From NCBI RefSeq assembly GCF_002744245.1, contig NZ_NKHG01000079.1:1-64000 (forward strand): a stretch of 64,000 bases of DNA, written 5' to 3'. Source of the DNA: Bacillus pumilus (lineage in GTDB: Bacteria; Bacillota; Bacilli; Bacillales; Bacillaceae). The position numbers were made by a program, and so were the translations under genes. The notes under the pieces were generated by a model. It did not search any database. It saw only the letters and a program-made list of their open reading frames with translations, and had not been told where the DNA came from. Shown piece after piece: positions 36,987 through 45,157 of the stretch (position 1 is the stretch's first letter; every line of letters starts with the position of its first letter).

Positions 36987-37015
36987 ATCTTACAGGAGGA
37001 TTTCGTTGAATTCAA
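36987..37015 (-). promoter_or_regulatory. Sigma-A promoter of accBC
   Basis: The minus strand has TTGAAT, 17 bases, then TAAGAT. Confidence 0.6.
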
Positions 37016-37073
37016 CTACTATTGTGATCAGCCACCTCATGCAGGCACCTTGAAGAGGGTGTCAAACCGCATC

Positions 37074-37106
37074 AAAAAACGCCCTTTTCCGCAAAGGGCG
37101 TTTTTT
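37074..37106. terminator. Bidirectional terminator after spoIIIAH
   Basis: AAAAAACGCCCTTT and AAAGGGCGTTTTTT pair around TCCGC. On the minus strand it ends the spoIIIA operon. Confidence 0.88.
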
Positions 37107-37111
37107 CATTT

Positions 37112-37747
37112 TTATTGATTGGATGGCTCAAAAGTGACGGCTACGTTATCAAGGCCTCTCATTTCTTTTGTGACCAAATCAATAATATCGGCTGCTTGGG
37201 ACTTTGATTTTTTATCGGAACGAACCGTAATACTCACTTTATCTCCTTCAGCACTCACTAGGGCATCTTTATACCCTTTTGTTTTGATCAATGTCTCTAG
37301 CTGACGCTCTGTTCCTTCTGCCTCACTAAGTGCTGTCATTTGATCATATGCTTCACTTTTTTCTTGTGCTGTCGCATCATCACTAGATACGATTTCGTTG
37401 AATTCTTCGCGCTGCTTGCTTCGTTTATCTTCAAGCTCTAGCCTGTATGTTGTGAAAAGCTCATCGTCTGTTTGCTCTGAAACAGCCTTTCCTTCTTCAC
37501 CGCTTGTTTCAACATCCTCTTGTTTGCCATTTGTTTCTTTGTCAGTTGTTTTGTCACCTGAGCCTTTTTCCGTTCCTTTGTCAGTCCCTTTTTCTGTTTC
37601 AGTCTTTTTCTCTTCAGTTCCTTTTGACTTCGTATCTTCAACTGTCACTGCATTCTCACCTTGTGGTGACATGATATAGTACACACTTAATACGACAACT
37701 AAACTTAGCATCGTTAATAGCCAAACCGTTTGTTTTTTTAACATCAT
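37112..37747 (-). CDS. spoIIIAH: Stage III sporulation protein SpoIIIAH
   Basis: A 211-residue protein with one N-terminal membrane helix (residues 7-26), a long Glu/Lys/Thr-rich linker (35-95) and a C-terminal ring-building motif domain (about 100-210) that binds SpoIIQ of the forespore. It is part of the feeding-tube channel between mother cell and forespore. The ATG overlaps the spoIIIAG stop codon (ATGA), with GGAGG 7 bases upstream. Confidence 0.95.
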   Translation of the reverse strand: MMLKKQTVWLLTMLSLVVVLSVYYIMSPQGENAVTVEDTKSKGTEEKKTETEKGTDKGTEKGSGDKTTDKETNGKQEDVETSGEEGKAVSEQTDDELFTTYRLELEDKRSKQREEFNEIVSSDDATAQEKSEAYDQMTALSEAEGTERQLETLIKTKGYKDALVSAEGDKVSITVRSDKKSKSQAADIIDLVTKEMRGLDNVAVTFEPSNQ

Positions 37748-38415
37748 TCCGAATCCTCCTTGATTTTTTTAGGGGCAACAGCCACTCTATGGCTCGGTAC
37801 ATCAAGCACTCGTGTAACCGCTTCAATGATGGTTTTCTTTATTTGAACGTTGTCTACTCCTTGAGCAACAACGAGGACACCTCGAATCTCTGGCTTTTTC
37901 GTTTGGACAACAACTGGTGTTTCTTCATTGCCATTTTTGATGATGACGATCTCTTCTTCCTTTGTTTGATCCGTGACACTTCGCACGCCGCCTTCTTTAT
38001 CTGTTTCCTCGGTCGTTGTGCTTTTATTGGATTTGTTTTTTTCAAATACTTTTAAAGAAGTCGCATCTACATTCACCACAATGGATACATCCTCAACGCC
38101 AATAATCGTCTCTAAAATTTCTTTCAATTGATTTTCGTACTCTTGCTCAACGTCCTCAATGGAGTTCTTTGATTTACCTGAAGATGCGGGTTTGAACACC
38201 GCCTGCTCTTCTGAGGATGTTTTTTTAGACGCAGGGACAGCAGCCTGCTCTTTGCTTGATGGAGGTGACAGGATTTGACTGACTAGCATGAAAGACACGC
38301 CGATAATGAATACAAGCAGCAAGTAATGGTGCTTCGTTAATTTTGGTTTCCCTTCACCTTTTTCAGGTGCCTGGAACAATGATTTCAGCTTTTGTTTCCA
38401 GTCCTTGTTATTCAT
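37744..38415 (-). CDS. spoIIIAG: Stage III sporulation protein SpoIIIAG
   Basis: About 223 residues. One membrane helix (HYLLLVFIIGVSFMLVSQIL) is followed by a ring-building motif domain with a family insert rich in Lys/Glu/Asn. In B. subtilis SpoIIIAG forms a large ring in the intermembrane space. ATG 38415 gives the normal MNNKDW start and has GAGGTGA about 11 bases upstream; it lies inside the last codons of spoIIIAF. Confidence 0.94.
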   Translation of the reverse strand: MNNKDWKQKLKSLFQAPEKGEGKPKLTKHHYLLLVFIIGVSFMLVSQILSPPSSKEQAAVPASKKTSSEEQAVFKPASSGKSKNSIEDVEQEYENQLKEILETIIGVEDVSIVVNVDATSLKVFEKNKSNKSTTTEETDKEGGVRSVTDQTKEEEIVIIKNGNEETPVVVQTKKPEIRGVLVVAQGVDNVQIKKTIIEAVTRVLDVPSHRVAVAPKKIKEDSE

Positions 38416-39040
38416 GATCTGCTGCGTCACCTCCCTCAATGTTCAGCGCAATGTGTTCAGGACTTGTATTCCATACATCCGCAAGCGTCTCTTTCACCCT
38501 CGCAATCTCTTTTGATGACGCTCCAGTGCCTTCCTCCTTTTGCCTGGAGAGATCAATGTCCACCTTCGCCACCGTTTCTACAGCATCACCTGCGAGCGGG
38601 GAAAGGACCGCTTTGATGCGAAATTGATCCGCCTCCATATTCTGATCAAGGTGCTCCTCATCTGCCAACACTTCTACGTGTTTCATTTCATAGCTCTCCT
38701 TCTCCAGTGGCTCCTTTGCGCTTTTTTCTAGTTGGACAGCCATTTGCTTTAAAATATATGCACGCTGTGAGGCTTGTATTTCTTTTTTTTCTAAATTCAT
38801 CTGATTTTTTATTTCTTCTGATTGCGCTTGTTCCTTTCCCTTCATTAATTCTGAAAAAATTTGGTCAGGGTCCGCCCGAAATAAAGCAAAGATGGGATTG
38901 AGCATCACCACGATCAACAGTAGGCTGACGACCATTTTTGCATACTTCTGCATGCTTGAATTGGGGAGCAAAAGATCAATCACAATGGCAAATAAGATAA
39001 ATAAGATAATACTTGTGATCCATTCTGTGAGAAAACTCAA
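38408..39040 (-). CDS. spoIIIAF: Stage III sporulation protein SpoIIIAF
   Basis: A 210-residue protein with two N-terminal membrane helices (residues 8-25 and 34-52) and a C-terminal soluble ring-building motif domain. It is a structural part of the SpoIIIA-SpoIIQ complex. The start is TTG, with GGAGGGG 7 bases upstream. It ends overlapping spoIIIAG. Confidence 0.93.
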   Translation of the reverse strand: MSFLTEWITSIILFILFAIVIDLLLPNSSMQKYAKMVVSLLLIVVMLNPIFALFRADPDQIFSELMKGKEQAQSEEIKNQMNLEKKEIQASQRAYILKQMAVQLEKSAKEPLEKESYEMKHVEVLADEEHLDQNMEADQFRIKAVLSPLAGDAVETVAKVDIDLSRQKEEGTGASSKEIARVKETLADVWNTSPEHIALNIEGGDAADHE

Positions 39041-39054
39041 AAGGTGTCCCCTCC

Positions 39055-40248
39055 TTACTTCATCATCATTGTGAGGTTACCAGCCGTGATAATGACGGTA
39101 ATGCTTAAAAAGAACATGAGTGATACAACGGCAAGTGCGGCAAATATATAAAGAACACTCTTTGATATGACATCAAGACAGCTAATGATCGGTCCGCCCC
39201 CTAGAGGTTGAAGGATCGCAGCTGCTAGCTTATAAATAAGGGCAAGTGACAGAACCTTAATAGCCGGAAAAGCTGCAAGTGATATCAAGATGGCGACTCC
39301 CACAAGGCCAACCGTGTTTTTGAGCAAAACAGAGGCGCTGATGACGGTATCCGTTGCATCTGTAAACATCCTGCCAAGGACAGGAATGAAGTTTCCTGTG
39401 ATAAATTTGGCTGTACGAAGAGCGATGCCATCACTGATGGCAGCAGATGCACCTTGCACGGAAATAACGCCGAGAAAAACGGTTAAAAAAACGGCTAGTC
39501 CGCCAACCGCCACATTTCTTAACAGCTGGGCAAGCTGGGTGACCTTGTATTGTTCGGTCAGCGTACTGACAATGCTCAATATGGCTGATAAAAAGATGAG
39601 CGGAAGCACCACATACTGAATAAAAATGCCGCTCGTGTTCATCAAAAATAAAATAACAGGATGAAAGAATCCGGCTGAGACGAGCCCGCCTGATGAAGCA
39701 ATGAGCGCTAATAAAAGAGGAATAAGAGCAAGAATAAAACTGGTCATCGTTTGGATGGCTTCTGTTGCATAGGAGATCGCCACATGGAAGCTGTTTAGTG
39801 CAATAATGATGAGCACCATATAAACAAGCGCGTATGCGACTTTGCTGACAGTGCTTTGCTCAAAAGCGTTTTGCAAAAGCTGAAGAAGCGAACAAAAGAT
39901 GGTGAGTAAAATCAGTGTTCCTAGGAGCTTTCCGTTTGCAATAATCTCATGAAAAAGATAATGAACAAATGCTTTCAGCCACGTTTGGGGAGACAGCTCT
40001 TTATCGCCATCAATCATTTCTTTCACTGTGCCTTTTTGACTTTCTGGCAGAAAGCCGCCATACTCGTCCAATATCGTTTCCCAAAAATCACTAATGGAAT
40101 GGAGCTCTAGTGCATCAGCCTGTCCATTCGCTACTTCCTCTGCTCCTGGCTCTTCACTTGTTAAGGGCACATTTTCTTCTGCACCTGCATGCGAAGCGAT
40201 TAGCCAAAAGAAAAGTATAAGCCCCATAACAGCCGTCACCCGTTTCAT
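39055..40248 (-). CDS. spoIIIAE: Stage III sporulation protein SpoIIIAE
   Basis: About 397 residues, polytopic membrane protein with a signal-like N-terminus (MKRVTAVMGLILFFWLIASHAGA) and about seven further hydrophobic helices, including the glycine-rich FLGVISVQGASAAISDG. It is the largest membrane subunit of the SpoIIIA channel. ATG 40248 is chosen because AGAGGTGAT lies just upstream; the codon at 40269 is a TTG with no ribosome site. Confidence 0.93.
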   Translation of the reverse strand: MKRVTAVMGLILFFWLIASHAGAEENVPLTSEEPGAEEVANGQADALELHSISDFWETILDEYGGFLPESQKGTVKEMIDGDKELSPQTWLKAFVHYLFHEIIANGKLLGTLILLTIFCSLLQLLQNAFEQSTVSKVAYALVYMVLIIIALNSFHVAISYATEAIQTMTSFILALIPLLLALIASSGGLVSAGFFHPVILFLMNTSGIFIQYVVLPLIFLSAILSIVSTLTEQYKVTQLAQLLRNVAVGGLAVFLTVFLGVISVQGASAAISDGIALRTAKFITGNFIPVLGRMFTDATDTVISASVLLKNTVGLVGVAILISLAAFPAIKVLSLALIYKLAAAILQPLGGGPIISCLDVISKSVLYIFAALAVVSLMFFLSITVIITAGNLTMMMK

Positions 40249-40269
40249 TGTCATCACCTCTTTTTTCAA

Positions 40270-40671
40270 TCAAGTCATGGACGGAATCATGCCTAAGATG
40301 GTCTCAATGATGACTGTTAAAATCGGGACCGCCATGACCAAGATGAGGATCTTGCCGCCAAGCTCTATTTTTGAAGCAATGGCGCCTTGTCCAGCATCCT
40401 TCGTGAGCTGGGCGCCGAATTCCGCAATATAGGCAATGCCGATAATCTTCAAAATGGTTTCAACGTACTTCATGTTGACGCCGGCACTAGCCGCAATTTT
40501 TTCAATCATGGAGATAATGGCATAGATTTGATCGATTAAATAAAGAAAAATCACACACCCTGTAAACACAACAAGCATAAAGGCGAAGGTTGGCTTTTGT
40601 TCTTTCACGATTAATGCTAAGAAAGTAGCGATTAAACCAAGTCCAACAATTTGTATGATTTCGATTTGTAA
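40270..40671 (-). CDS. spoIIIAD: Stage III sporulation protein SpoIIIAD (no standard start codon for the conserved N-terminus)
   Basis: A membrane protein of about 133 residues. From 40608 to the stop it is clear SpoIIIAD (VKEQKPTFAFMLVV, MKYVETILKIIGIAYIAEFG, QGAIASKIELGGKILIL). The conserved first helix QIEIIQIVGLGLIATFLALI is encoded in frame just upstream (40668-40609), right after a strong GGGGAGGG, but the codon where B. subtilis has Met is TTA (40671-40669) and no ATG, GTG or TTG occurs in the open frame before GTG 40608. Possible starts are a non-standard ATC at 40665 (8 bases after GGAGG), or GTG 40608, which would lose the first helix. The coordinates given cover the conserved protein. 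Confidence 0.85.
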   Translation of the reverse strand, partial: LQIEIIQIVGLGLIATFLALIVKEQKPTFAFMLVVFTGCVIFLYLIDQIYAIISMIEKIAASAGVNMKYVETILKIIGIAYIAEFGAQLTKDAGQGAIASKIELGGKILILVMAVPILTVIIETILGMIPSMT

Positions 40672-40679
40672 GCCCTCCC

Positions 40680-40886
40680 CTATCCTTGAAATAGAAATAC
40701 GGCTTTAATCTTCTTAAACAAATCATCCACAATGGTTGCCACCATAAACAAAATGTAGATAAACCCAAGCAGCGTCACCCACTGAGCGTACTCTTTTTTC
40801 CCCATTTGATCTAAAATCGTATGGAGAAAGGCCACGACGATGCCTACTCCCGCAATTTGAAAAATGACGTTTACATCAACGCCCAT
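40680..40886 (-). CDS. spoIIIAC: Stage III sporulation protein SpoIIIAC
   Basis: A 68-residue membrane protein with two hydrophobic helices (VIFQIAGVGIVVAFLHTIL and WVTLLGFIYILFMVATIV). It is a small subunit of the SpoIIIA complex. GAAGGGAG precedes the ATG. Its stop codon is part of the region that serves as the spoIIIAD ribosome site. Confidence 0.94.
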   Translation of the reverse strand: MGVDVNVIFQIAGVGIVVAFLHTILDQMGKKEYAQWVTLLGFIYILFMVATIVDDLFKKIKAVFLFQG

Positions 40887-40905
40887 GCTCTCGACTCCCT
40901 TCCTC

Positions 40906-41421
40906 TCACATCAATAAAAGAATCAGTAGTAATCCGCTTAAAAATCCGAGGCTCCTCACCATTTTTTCATTTTTCGCTTGGGCGATTTCAGCTTCCTTCT
41001 CCTCTGATTCCAAATGGCCTAAAGCAAGCTTGATATACTTTTGCTGAGCAGTGACATCATGCTGACCAAGTGTTTCACCAAAGTGCTTCAGCGCCTCATA
41101 TTCGCCTTTTTTCAAAACGGTCTTTTTCCAAACGTCCTCCAGACTTTCATTCCATGCATGCCTCGCTGAAAAGGTCCCGACTTTGAGCTTTTCTGCAAAT
41201 TGCTCAAATAACCGATTCACAGGGGGGCCTACTTGCGACGCAATTTGGTCTGCAGCCCGTGCTAGAGGTGTTTGACCATACATAATTTCAGCTTCAAGAG
41301 ACTGGAGAGCAAACCGGAGCTGCCGAATTTGCTTAGGCCGGTCGCTGTATCGTTTGGCAAACTCAAATCCTCCCCAAGTCGTGGCCGCGACAATGAAGAT
41401 AGCGCCAATGAGCTTTAACAT
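40906..41421 (-). CDS. spoIIIAB: Stage III sporulation protein SpoIIIAB
   Basis: 171 residues, with a membrane helix at each end (LIGAIFIVAATTWGGFEF and LGFLSGLLLILLLM) and a helical middle; it resembles a half of a type II secretion platform protein (GspF-like). ATG 41421 has CAGGGAG upstream and gives the usual family length; it overlaps the end of spoIIIAA by 7 bases. Confidence 0.95.
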   Translation of the reverse strand: MLKLIGAIFIVAATTWGGFEFAKRYSDRPKQIRQLRFALQSLEAEIMYGQTPLARAADQIASQVGPPVNRLFEQFAEKLKVGTFSARHAWNESLEDVWKKTVLKKGEYEALKHFGETLGQHDVTAQQKYIKLALGHLESEEKEAEIAQAKNEKMVRSLGFLSGLLLILLLM

Positions 41422-42338
41422 ACGTCTACTCCCTGCTTCCACTTCATCTCTTGTCCATCTTGGTCATACATCCGTCCGATGGTACCGGGACCTTTTTTTC
41501 TATTTAATTCAACATATCGATCAAATACACGAAGCTGCCATAACGGTTGAAATGATGGCCGTTTATATAGATCTTCAAGTGAATAGCCATGAGCTGAGAC
41601 GATAATGGTTACTCCGGCATGAATCGCCTCTAAAAGTGCCTGTACATCCTCGTTTTTTCCGATTTCATCTACAATGATGACCTCTGGGCTCATGGACCGA
41701 ATCATCATCATCAAGCCCTCAGCCTTTGGACACGCATCAAGCACATCAATCCGGTGTCCAAAATGATGCTGGGGCACCCCTCTTATACACCCGGCTATTT
41801 CAGAGCGTTCATCAATAATGCCTGTTTTTCTAGGAGGAATTGCTTTTGTTCCCGAACTAGCAAGACGCGCTACATCACGCAGCAATGTCGTTTTCCCTGT
41901 TTGCGGAGGACCAATGATGAGTGTATTGCACCAATGTTGTTCATATAAATAAGGAAGAAAGGGAAGCGCAATCCCTATTTTTTCTTTTGCAATGCGAATG
42001 TTAAATGAAGAAATATCTCTTAACCCTTTGACGCATCCATTCTCAACGATCACCTTTCCTGCTAGCCCCACCCTGTGTCCGCCAGATATGGTAATATAGC
42101 CTTGTTTTAATTCTTCCTCAAGCGTGTACATGCTGTAATTGCTGAGCCTGCCTAATAGCTGAGACGCATCTTCTCCGGTTGTATGATAGGAAAGAAAGCG
42201 CGGTTTTCCTCTTTGCATCAATTCAATAGGACGATCCGTGCGAATGCGGATTTCTTCTATTTGCGCCCATTCTGTTTCTTTTAGTAAACTGAGTTCTTGT
42301 CCAATCGAGTGCGGGAGAATATCCAACAAACTCCGCAA
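41415..42338 (-). CDS. spoIIIAA: Stage III sporulation ATPase SpoIIIAA
   Basis: A 307-residue AAA+/secretion-type ATPase. Walker A is GPPQTGKT (residues 143-150), Walker B is in PEVIIVDEIG, and the N-terminal half has the RIRTDRPIEL and SGGHRVGLAGKV motifs. It is thought to energise the SpoIIIA channel from the mother cell side. The start is TTG with GGAGGGG upstream. First gene of the operon, behind a SigE-type promoter. Confidence 0.95.
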   Translation of the reverse strand: MRSLLDILPHSIGQELSLLKETEWAQIEEIRIRTDRPIELMQRGKPRFLSYHTTGEDASQLLGRLSNYSMYTLEEELKQGYITISGGHRVGLAGKVIVENGCVKGLRDISSFNIRIAKEKIGIALPFLPYLYEQHWCNTLIIGPPQTGKTTLLRDVARLASSGTKAIPPRKTGIIDERSEIAGCIRGVPQHHFGHRIDVLDACPKAEGLMMMIRSMSPEVIIVDEIGKNEDVQALLEAIHAGVTIIVSAHGYSLEDLYKRPSFQPLWQLRVFDRYVELNRKKGPGTIGRMYDQDGQEMKWKQGVDVC

Positions 42339-42367
42339 CGAATTCCCCTCCTTTTTTTCTTCTCTAA

Positions 42368-42395
42368 AATGTATGATACGAGTCGTTAATTATGC
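42368..42395 (-). promoter_or_regulatory. SigE promoter of the spoIIIA operon
   Basis: The minus strand has GCATAAT, 13 bases, then CATACATT. This fits the mother-cell SigE consensus KMATATT-N13/14-CATACAHT with one -35 mismatch. Confidence 0.7.
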
Positions 42396-42404
42396 CAAGC
42401 CGTT

Positions 42405-42689
42405 TCACTTATAAATCCCAACAAGAATAAACACGACACCAATGAAAATAAACACGAGCTTTGCATAGGATAACTGCCCTGCAATTTGATAGATTCCAAT
42501 CGTCATGGTGATAATAAAAATGAGCGGTCCGATGATCGCTAATATACTATTGATGACAACCGCTTTTCGTACATCATTTGTCATTAAAATAAGGATGGCG
42601 GCCGTCAGTTCAATGGCGGCAGATAAAAACCTCATGCCTGCCATTGCAGCCACTGACGGATGTATGCCTGGGAAAAGAAATTGTTTCAT
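42405..42689 (-). CDS. yqhV: Small membrane protein YqhV (DUF2619)
   Basis: A 94-residue protein with three hydrophobic helices (LSAAIELTAAILILM, VINSILAIIGPLIFIITMTIG, LVFIFIGVVFILVGI). It matches YqhV, found between spoIIIAA and efp in bacilli. GGAGG precedes the ATG. Function is unknown; the position next to spoIIIA suggests mother-cell expression, not proven. Confidence 0.88.
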   Translation of the reverse strand: MKQFLFPGIHPSVAAMAGMRFLSAAIELTAAILILMTNDVRKAVVINSILAIIGPLIFIITMTIGIYQIAGQLSYAKLVFIFIGVVFILVGIYK

Positions 42690-42800
42690 ATAGAACCTCC
42701 AGCTTTTTTTACACTATATGCTTGACTAGCTAGAAGTAGTCTTGTTTTTCAGAAGGACGAGAGAGGGATGAGAGATTCGAGTGACGATTGTCCTGACGAA

Positions 42801-42844
42801 CAGCGTGTAGACAAACCCTCTTTCAAAGGTTTTCTATCACGCTG
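42801..42844. repeat. Long imperfect hairpin, a copy of a repeated intergenic element
   Basis: Arms CAGCGTG...AAACC and GGTTT...CACGCTG form a 17-bp imperfect stem. Its first 20 bases, CAGCGTGTAGACAAACCCTC, occur exactly in reverse complement at 15-34. It lies between yqhV and efp with no reading frame. Confidence 0.6.
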
Positions 42845-42851
42845 AAAAGAA

Positions 42852-42890
42852 GACAAAGGACTAAAATAAACATCATTTTAGCCCTTTGTC
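42852..42890. terminator. Strong hairpin downstream of the repeat, unknown role
   Basis: A 16-bp stem with one mismatch (GACAAAGGACTAAAAT / ATTTTAGCCCTTTGTC) and a 7-base loop. No T run of note follows, so termination is uncertain. Confidence 0.45.
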
Positions 42891-42921
42891 AATAATCTGG
42901 AAGAGAAATATTTTTTCAATA

Positions 42922-42957
42922 AAAAAAGACTGTAAACACGAGGTTTACAGTCTTTCT
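42922..42957 (-). terminator. Terminator of efp
   Basis: A perfect stem AAAGACTGTAAAC / GTTTACAGTCTTT with a 5-base loop, followed by TTTTATTG on the minus strand. Confidence 0.88.
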
Positions 42958-42964
42958 TCGTTCA

Positions 42965-43522
42965 TTACGCTCTTGATACGTATGAACCGTCAGATGTATT
43001 AATCACTAGTTTATCTCCTTGGTTGACAAAGAAAGGAACGTTGACAATTAAACCAGTTTCCGTTTTCGCAGGTTTTGATCCACCTGATGTTGTGTCACCT
43101 TTAATACCAGGCTCTGTTTCTACTACTTCTAGTTCTACAGTGTTTGGAAGTTCAACTCCAAGTGTCTCAGCACCGTACATCACGATTTGAACTGACATGT
43201 TTTCAAGCAAGTATTTCAGCTCATCTTTAATTTGCTTTTCGCTTAATTCAAGCTGCTCGTATGAACTTGTATCCATGAATACATGCTGGTCCCCATTTGC
43301 ATACAAATATTGCATTGTTTTTGTTTCAATTTGAGCTTTCGCTACTTTTTCACCTGCACGAAATGTTTTTTCTTGAATAGCACCGGTGCGCAGGTTACGC
43401 AGTTTAGAACGAACAAATGCTGCGCCTTTCCCTGGTTTTACGTGTTGAAAATCCACTACACGCCAAATACCGCCGTCCACTTCAATTGTCAGGCCTGTAC
43501 GAAAATCGTTTACTGAAATCAT
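42965..43522 (-). CDS. efp: Translation elongation factor P
   Basis: A 185-residue three-domain protein. The KOW-like N-domain has Lys32 in KPGKGAAFV, the residue that is modified in Bacillus (5-aminopentanol). EF-P relieves ribosome stalling at polyproline. It lies 25 bases after papA and shares its transcript. Confidence 0.97.
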   Translation of the reverse strand: MISVNDFRTGLTIEVDGGIWRVVDFQHVKPGKGAAFVRSKLRNLRTGAIQEKTFRAGEKVAKAQIETKTMQYLYANGDQHVFMDTSSYEQLELSEKQIKDELKYLLENMSVQIVMYGAETLGVELPNTVELEVVETEPGIKGDTTSGGSKPAKTETGLIVNVPFFVNQGDKLVINTSDGSYVSRA

Positions 43523-43547
43523 TTTGTCATCCTCCTACATTTCACCA

Positions 43548-44609
43548 TCATAATATGATAAGTTCTTTCGGTGAGTGGGTCAATCGTTTATTGCCGTCAG
43601 CTGTCAGGACAATATCATCCTCAATTCTCACGCCGCCGACATCCGGCAAGTAAATTCCCGGCTCAACTGTCACGACCATTCCCTCTTCTAATACGACGTC
43701 TGAGCGTGAGGAAAGGCCAGGCGCTTCATGTACTTCCATACCAAGCCCGTGTCCAGTCGAATGCCCGAAGTATGGACCGTAGCCATACTTTTCAATGATG
43801 TCTCGTGTGATGCGATCAGCTTCTTTTCCTGTTAAGCCTGGCTTGATTCTATCCACACCAGCGTTTTCTGCTTCTAATACGATATGATAAATTTCCTTTA
43901 ATTTGTCACTTGGCGTTCCTACAGCAATCGTTCTTGTCATATCAGAACAATAGCCTTTATAGTAGGCACCGAAATCAAGTGTCACCAAATCACCAGATTC
44001 AATCACCTTTTCACCCGCTCTCCCGTGAGGCAGGCTTGAACGTACGCCTGAGGCGACAATCATATCGAATGAAGATCCTTCAGCACCTTCTTTTCTCATG
44101 AAAAATTCAAGCTCGTTCATGACTGCAATTTCAGTCAGGCCCGGCTTGATGTAAGTGAGAATATGATCAAAGGCGCGATCTGCAATCTTCGCAGCTTCCT
44201 CTAATATCTTAATCTCTTCACTAGACTTAATCAAGCGCAACTTTTCAACTGATTCTGAGACAGGAACAAGCTCTACACCGCCTGCTTTATCTGCATACTG
44301 CTGGTAAGTGGCAAATGTCATATGATTTTGTTCAAACCCAAGGCGTTTGACCCCAAATTCCTTTGCCGTTTGGACAGCTGTTTCCACCATGTTTCCTTTA
44401 TGTTCAATGATATCATAGCCTTTTACTTGATTCTTGGCTTGCTCAGTGTAGCGAAAGTCCGTAATAAAAGCTGCTCGATCTTTTGAGACAACTGCAAGTC
44501 CGGCTGATCCAGTAAAGCTGGTCATGTATTGTAAATTAAAGCTGCTCGTAATCACTAGACCATCAATCTCTAATTCGGTTAAAAGTTTTCTTAGTTTTTC
44601 AAGTTTCAT
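43548..44609 (-). CDS. papA: Xaa-Pro aminopeptidase PapA (YqhT)
   Basis: A 353-residue M24 metallopeptidase. The N-terminal creatinase-like domain (1-125) is followed by the pita-bread catalytic domain with metal ligands in TLDFGAYYKGYCSDMTRT, GHSTGHGLGMEVHE, TVEPGIYL and GGVRIEDD. It removes residues before proline. It overlaps aroQ by 4 bases and precedes efp, an order common in bacilli. Confidence 0.95.
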   Translation of the reverse strand: MKLEKLRKLLTELEIDGLVITSSFNLQYMTSFTGSAGLAVVSKDRAAFITDFRYTEQAKNQVKGYDIIEHKGNMVETAVQTAKEFGVKRLGFEQNHMTFATYQQYADKAGGVELVPVSESVEKLRLIKSSEEIKILEEAAKIADRAFDHILTYIKPGLTEIAVMNELEFFMRKEGAEGSSFDMIVASGVRSSLPHGRAGEKVIESGDLVTLDFGAYYKGYCSDMTRTIAVGTPSDKLKEIYHIVLEAENAGVDRIKPGLTGKEADRITRDIIEKYGYGPYFGHSTGHGLGMEVHEAPGLSSRSDVVLEEGMVVTVEPGIYLPDVGGVRIEDDIVLTADGNKRLTHSPKELIIL

Positions 44610-45049
44610 GATACCGCTCCCTCTTCACTGACTAAATAACGAATCGCCAATTTATACCCTTCTAAACCAAGTCCAACAATTTGACCTTGGCATACTGGCG
44701 CAAGAACTGAATGATGGCGGAATTCCTCTCTCTTATGAACATTTGAAATATGTACTTCGATAACAGGTAAAGAAATACTTGCAATGGCATCTCTCAGCGC
44801 ATAGCTATAGTGGGTAAAAGCACCCGGGTTAAACACGACGCCATCGTACTGATCCTCTGCTTCGTGGAGCGCATCGACCAAATCCCCTTCGTGATTCGAT
44901 TGAAAGAACGTTAATTGGATACTTGCTCTTTCTGCAAAATGAAACAAATCCGTTTCTAAATCCGTCAGCGTTTTACTTCCGTAAACAGCAGGCTCCCTCT
45001 TGCCGAGTCTATTTAAGTTGGGCCCATTCAGCACTAGAAAATGAGGCAT
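44606..45049 (-). CDS. aroQ: Type II 3-dehydroquinate dehydratase AroQ (YqhS)
   Basis: A 147-residue type II enzyme of the shikimate pathway. LNGPNLNRLGKREPAVYG carries the catalytic Tyr loop, FNPGAFTHYSYALRDAI and VIEVHISNVHKREEFRHHS carry the substrate-binding residues and the catalytic His. It works as a dodecamer in the cytoplasm. Confidence 0.95.
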   Translation of the reverse strand: MPHFLVLNGPNLNRLGKREPAVYGSKTLTDLETDLFHFAERASIQLTFFQSNHEGDLVDALHEAEDQYDGVVFNPGAFTHYSYALRDAIASISLPVIEVHISNVHKREEFRHHSVLAPVCQGQIVGLGLEGYKLAIRYLVSEEGAVS

Positions 45050-45157
45050 ATGATCACTCCTTCACCTTTATTCAATCTAACTCGATATCTGTTTCTTTTT
45101 CCTTAGAAACCTTTCGTTTCCAAAAATATTTTATCATATGAATGGGCGATTTACACT

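Noticed and set aside
37398-37679. Ser/Val-rich plus-strand frame of 93 codons opposite spoIIIAH
   Set aside because: It is the complement of the repetitive Lys/Glu/Thr linker of SpoIIIAH.
40502-40768. Minus-strand 88-codon frame across spoIIIAC and spoIIIAD
   Set aside because: Out of frame with both known proteins; it only arises because the spoIIIAD start is unclear.
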